From positions 1 through 7,161 of the forward strand of contig DVMB01000032.1 in assembly GCA_018715225.1 (NCBI GenBank): 7,161 nucleotides of DNA, in the 5' to 3' direction. The position numbers were made by a program, and so were the translations under genes. Under the pieces are notes generated by a model. The model searched no databases, had not been told where the DNA came from, and saw only the letters and a list, made by a program, of their open reading frames with translations. The stretch is from Candidatus Onthoplasma faecigallinarum. Lineage in GTDB: Bacteria; Bacillota; Clostridia; Christensenellales; UBA1242. This document shows, in pieces, positions 5,871-7,161 of the stretch (position 1 is the stretch's first letter; the number at the start of each line of letters is the position of its first letter).

Positions 5871-7161
5871 ATGGCAGAATATGATGATAATTTGATAATA
5901 TATGACAATGCTGTAATAGGTTATAAAAATAAAAGAATAACACGAGTTGTAATCCCCGATTCTATTACCAGTATTGAAAAGGCAGCATTCAAAGGTTGTG
6001 AATTTTTGAGCGAAATTACTATTCCAAACTCTGTTACGACTATTAAGGACGATGCCTTTCGCTCCTGCCTTTCTTTAAGGAAAATCAATCTTCCTAACTC
6101 ACTTACCTTTATTGGAAATAGTGCATTTCGTGAGTGCCCCTCTCTAAATAATATAGTCATTCCTAATTCTGTTAGATTTATTGGATATCAAGCGTTTTGT
6201 AGATGTACCTCTCTAACAAAACTCGTCATTCCTGATTCTGTTATTGGAATTGGCGAATACGCTTTTGCCAGCAACCCATTATTGAGTGAGGTTATTCTCC
6301 CCAACTCTCTTACCAAGATCGGTAAGGGATTCTTTTATGGGTGTAGCTCTTTAATGAATATTGTTATACCTAATTCAGTTACCAGCATCGAAGAGGAAGC
6401 TTTTGCTGATTGTTCGTCATTAATTAATGTTGTTATTCCTAATTCTGTGAAAAGTATTGGTCCAGGAGCATTCGGTCAGTGTACTTCTTTGAAAAGTATT
6501 ACCATTCCAAATTCGGTAACACATATAGATGACGGAGCCTTTATTAATTGCTCATCATTAACAAGCATTGTTATTCCTGACTCTTTTACTAGTATTAAGG
6601 AAGGTGTTTTTTCAGGATGCAAATCTTTAACTAATATTGTCATTCCAAAATCAATAACTAACATTGGAGATTATGCTTTTAGTTTTTGTTCTGCTCTAAC
6701 GGACATAAACATTCCACCTACAGTAACAAGTATTGGAAAAGGTGCTTTTGAAAACTGCAGTTCTCTTACTAGCATCAATATACCAAACTCAGTTACCAGC
6801 ATCGGCTATGGTGCGTTTAATTATTGCTCTTCATTAACCAACATAGTAATTCCTAGTTCGGTTACACGTATTGATACCAACGCTTTCAGCAATTGTTCGT
6901 CTCTAACCAAAGTTAGATGTTACTCATCTAGGGGATATTTTAACATCAACGCTTTTCCAAAAGAACTTCTAGAAAATATAGTGATTACCAAGACAAGTGA
7001 TGGTCTATGTGTTGATTTGTCAAAAGACAAACTAGAGGCAACCGCTGAAAATCAAATAAGAATAAAAAATCCTAATTTACTCAGCTATTACATCAAGTTT
7101 TTTGATGATGAAAAGAAAATTGACGCATTGGATAGAATTGACACAAAATTTTCAGGTTATA
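5871..7161 (+). CDS. BspA-type leucine-rich-repeat protein, 5' part only (LRR gene C)
   Basis: The frame is open from ATG 5871 to the window end, giving 430 complete codons with no stop; the gene continues beyond the edge. The start MAEYDDNLII is the same as in gene A. Residues 26-347 are 14 regular 23-residue repeats of the type IVIPNSVTSIGxGAF then xxCSSLTN. Next comes the cap-like stretch with IVITKTSDGL and then NPNLLSYYIKFFDD (400-413), matching A at 243-256 and B at 447-460. The same C-terminal region, with the CSCCAH and SGDSSES motifs, is therefore expected past the edge, but it is not seen here. There is no signal peptide. Its repeats are the most regular of the three genes, with no units of unusual length. 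It has its own promoter behind the terminator of the previous operon. Whether a small gene follows cannot be told. Confidence 0.93.
   Translation, partial: MAEYDDNLIIYDNAVIGYKNKRITRVVIPDSITSIEKAAFKGCEFLSEITIPNSVTTIKDDAFRSCLSLRKINLPNSLTFIGNSAFRECPSLNNIVIPNSVRFIGYQAFCRCTSLTKLVIPDSVIGIGEYAFASNPLLSEVILPNSLTKIGKGFFYGCSSLMNIVIPNSVTSIEEEAFADCSSLINVVIPNSVKSIGPGAFGQCTSLKSITIPNSVTHIDDGAFINCSSLTSIVIPDSFTSIKEGVFSGCKSLTNIVIPKSITNIGDYAFSFCSALTDINIPPTVTSIGKGAFENCSSLTSINIPNSVTSIGYGAFNYCSSLTNIVIPSSVTRIDTNAFSNCSSLTKVRCYSSRGYFNINAFPKELLENIVITKTSDGLCVDLSKDKLEATAENQIRIKNPNLLSYYIKFFDDEKKIDALDRIDTKFSGY
5946..6911 (+). repeat. LRR-coding tract of gene C, 14 units
   Basis: Fourteen 69-bp units encode residues 26-347. 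All have 23 residues; the fifth lacks the usual cysteine (FASNPLLSE). Codons for the constant IPNSVT core differ between units, so the DNA repeats are much more diverged than the protein repeats. Confidence 0.92.

Overview
The window is AT-rich and bacterial. It has sigma70-type promoters, AAAGGAG ribosome sites, hairpin terminators and a standard code (Trp is TGG, and there is no in-frame TGA). It holds a tandem array of long BspA-type (Treponema pallidum-type) leucine-rich-repeat proteins. Low-GC host-associated bacteria such as gut or oral Firmicutes, Gastranaerophilales or Elusimicrobiota often carry such repeats. I cannot name the organism from this window, and a plasmid or phage location is not excluded.

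Layout, all on the + strand. (1) Positions 1-39 are the last 12 codons of a small lysine-rich gene, followed by a hairpin terminator (67-88). (2) A promoter (148-176) drives LRR gene A (198-2360, 720 aa, 7 repeats). (3) A 282-bp spacer holds two hairpins, some inverted repeats and the promoter of gene B. (4) LRR gene B (2643-5429, 928 aa, 16 repeats) lies 10 bp before a small gene (5440-5712, 90 aa, helical and coiled-coil-like), and a terminator follows. (5) A third promoter (5820-5848) drives LRR gene C (5871 to beyond the window end, at least 14 repeats). The stretch around gene C's start duplicates the left end of the window: positions 1-96 match 5674-5769 at 94 of 96 bases, and the A and C start codons are exactly 5673 bp apart.

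Each LRR protein has a short conserved N-terminal lead-in with no signal peptide, then a run of 23-residue repeats of variable number, then a long non-repeat region. That region is complete in A and B and only begun in C. In A and B it is strongly conserved and carries the motifs VQAAHTSQRGSQRQLAPT, LCSCCAHLEG and SGDSSESQYIVWE. I do not recognise it as a named family. The design is therefore a variable recognition-type front joined to a constant, possibly catalytic back. Each gene has its own near-identical extended -10 promoter, and the array encodes a small helical partner after some units but not after gene A. The function is unknown. A sensor/effector or host-interaction family is an inference from the architecture only.
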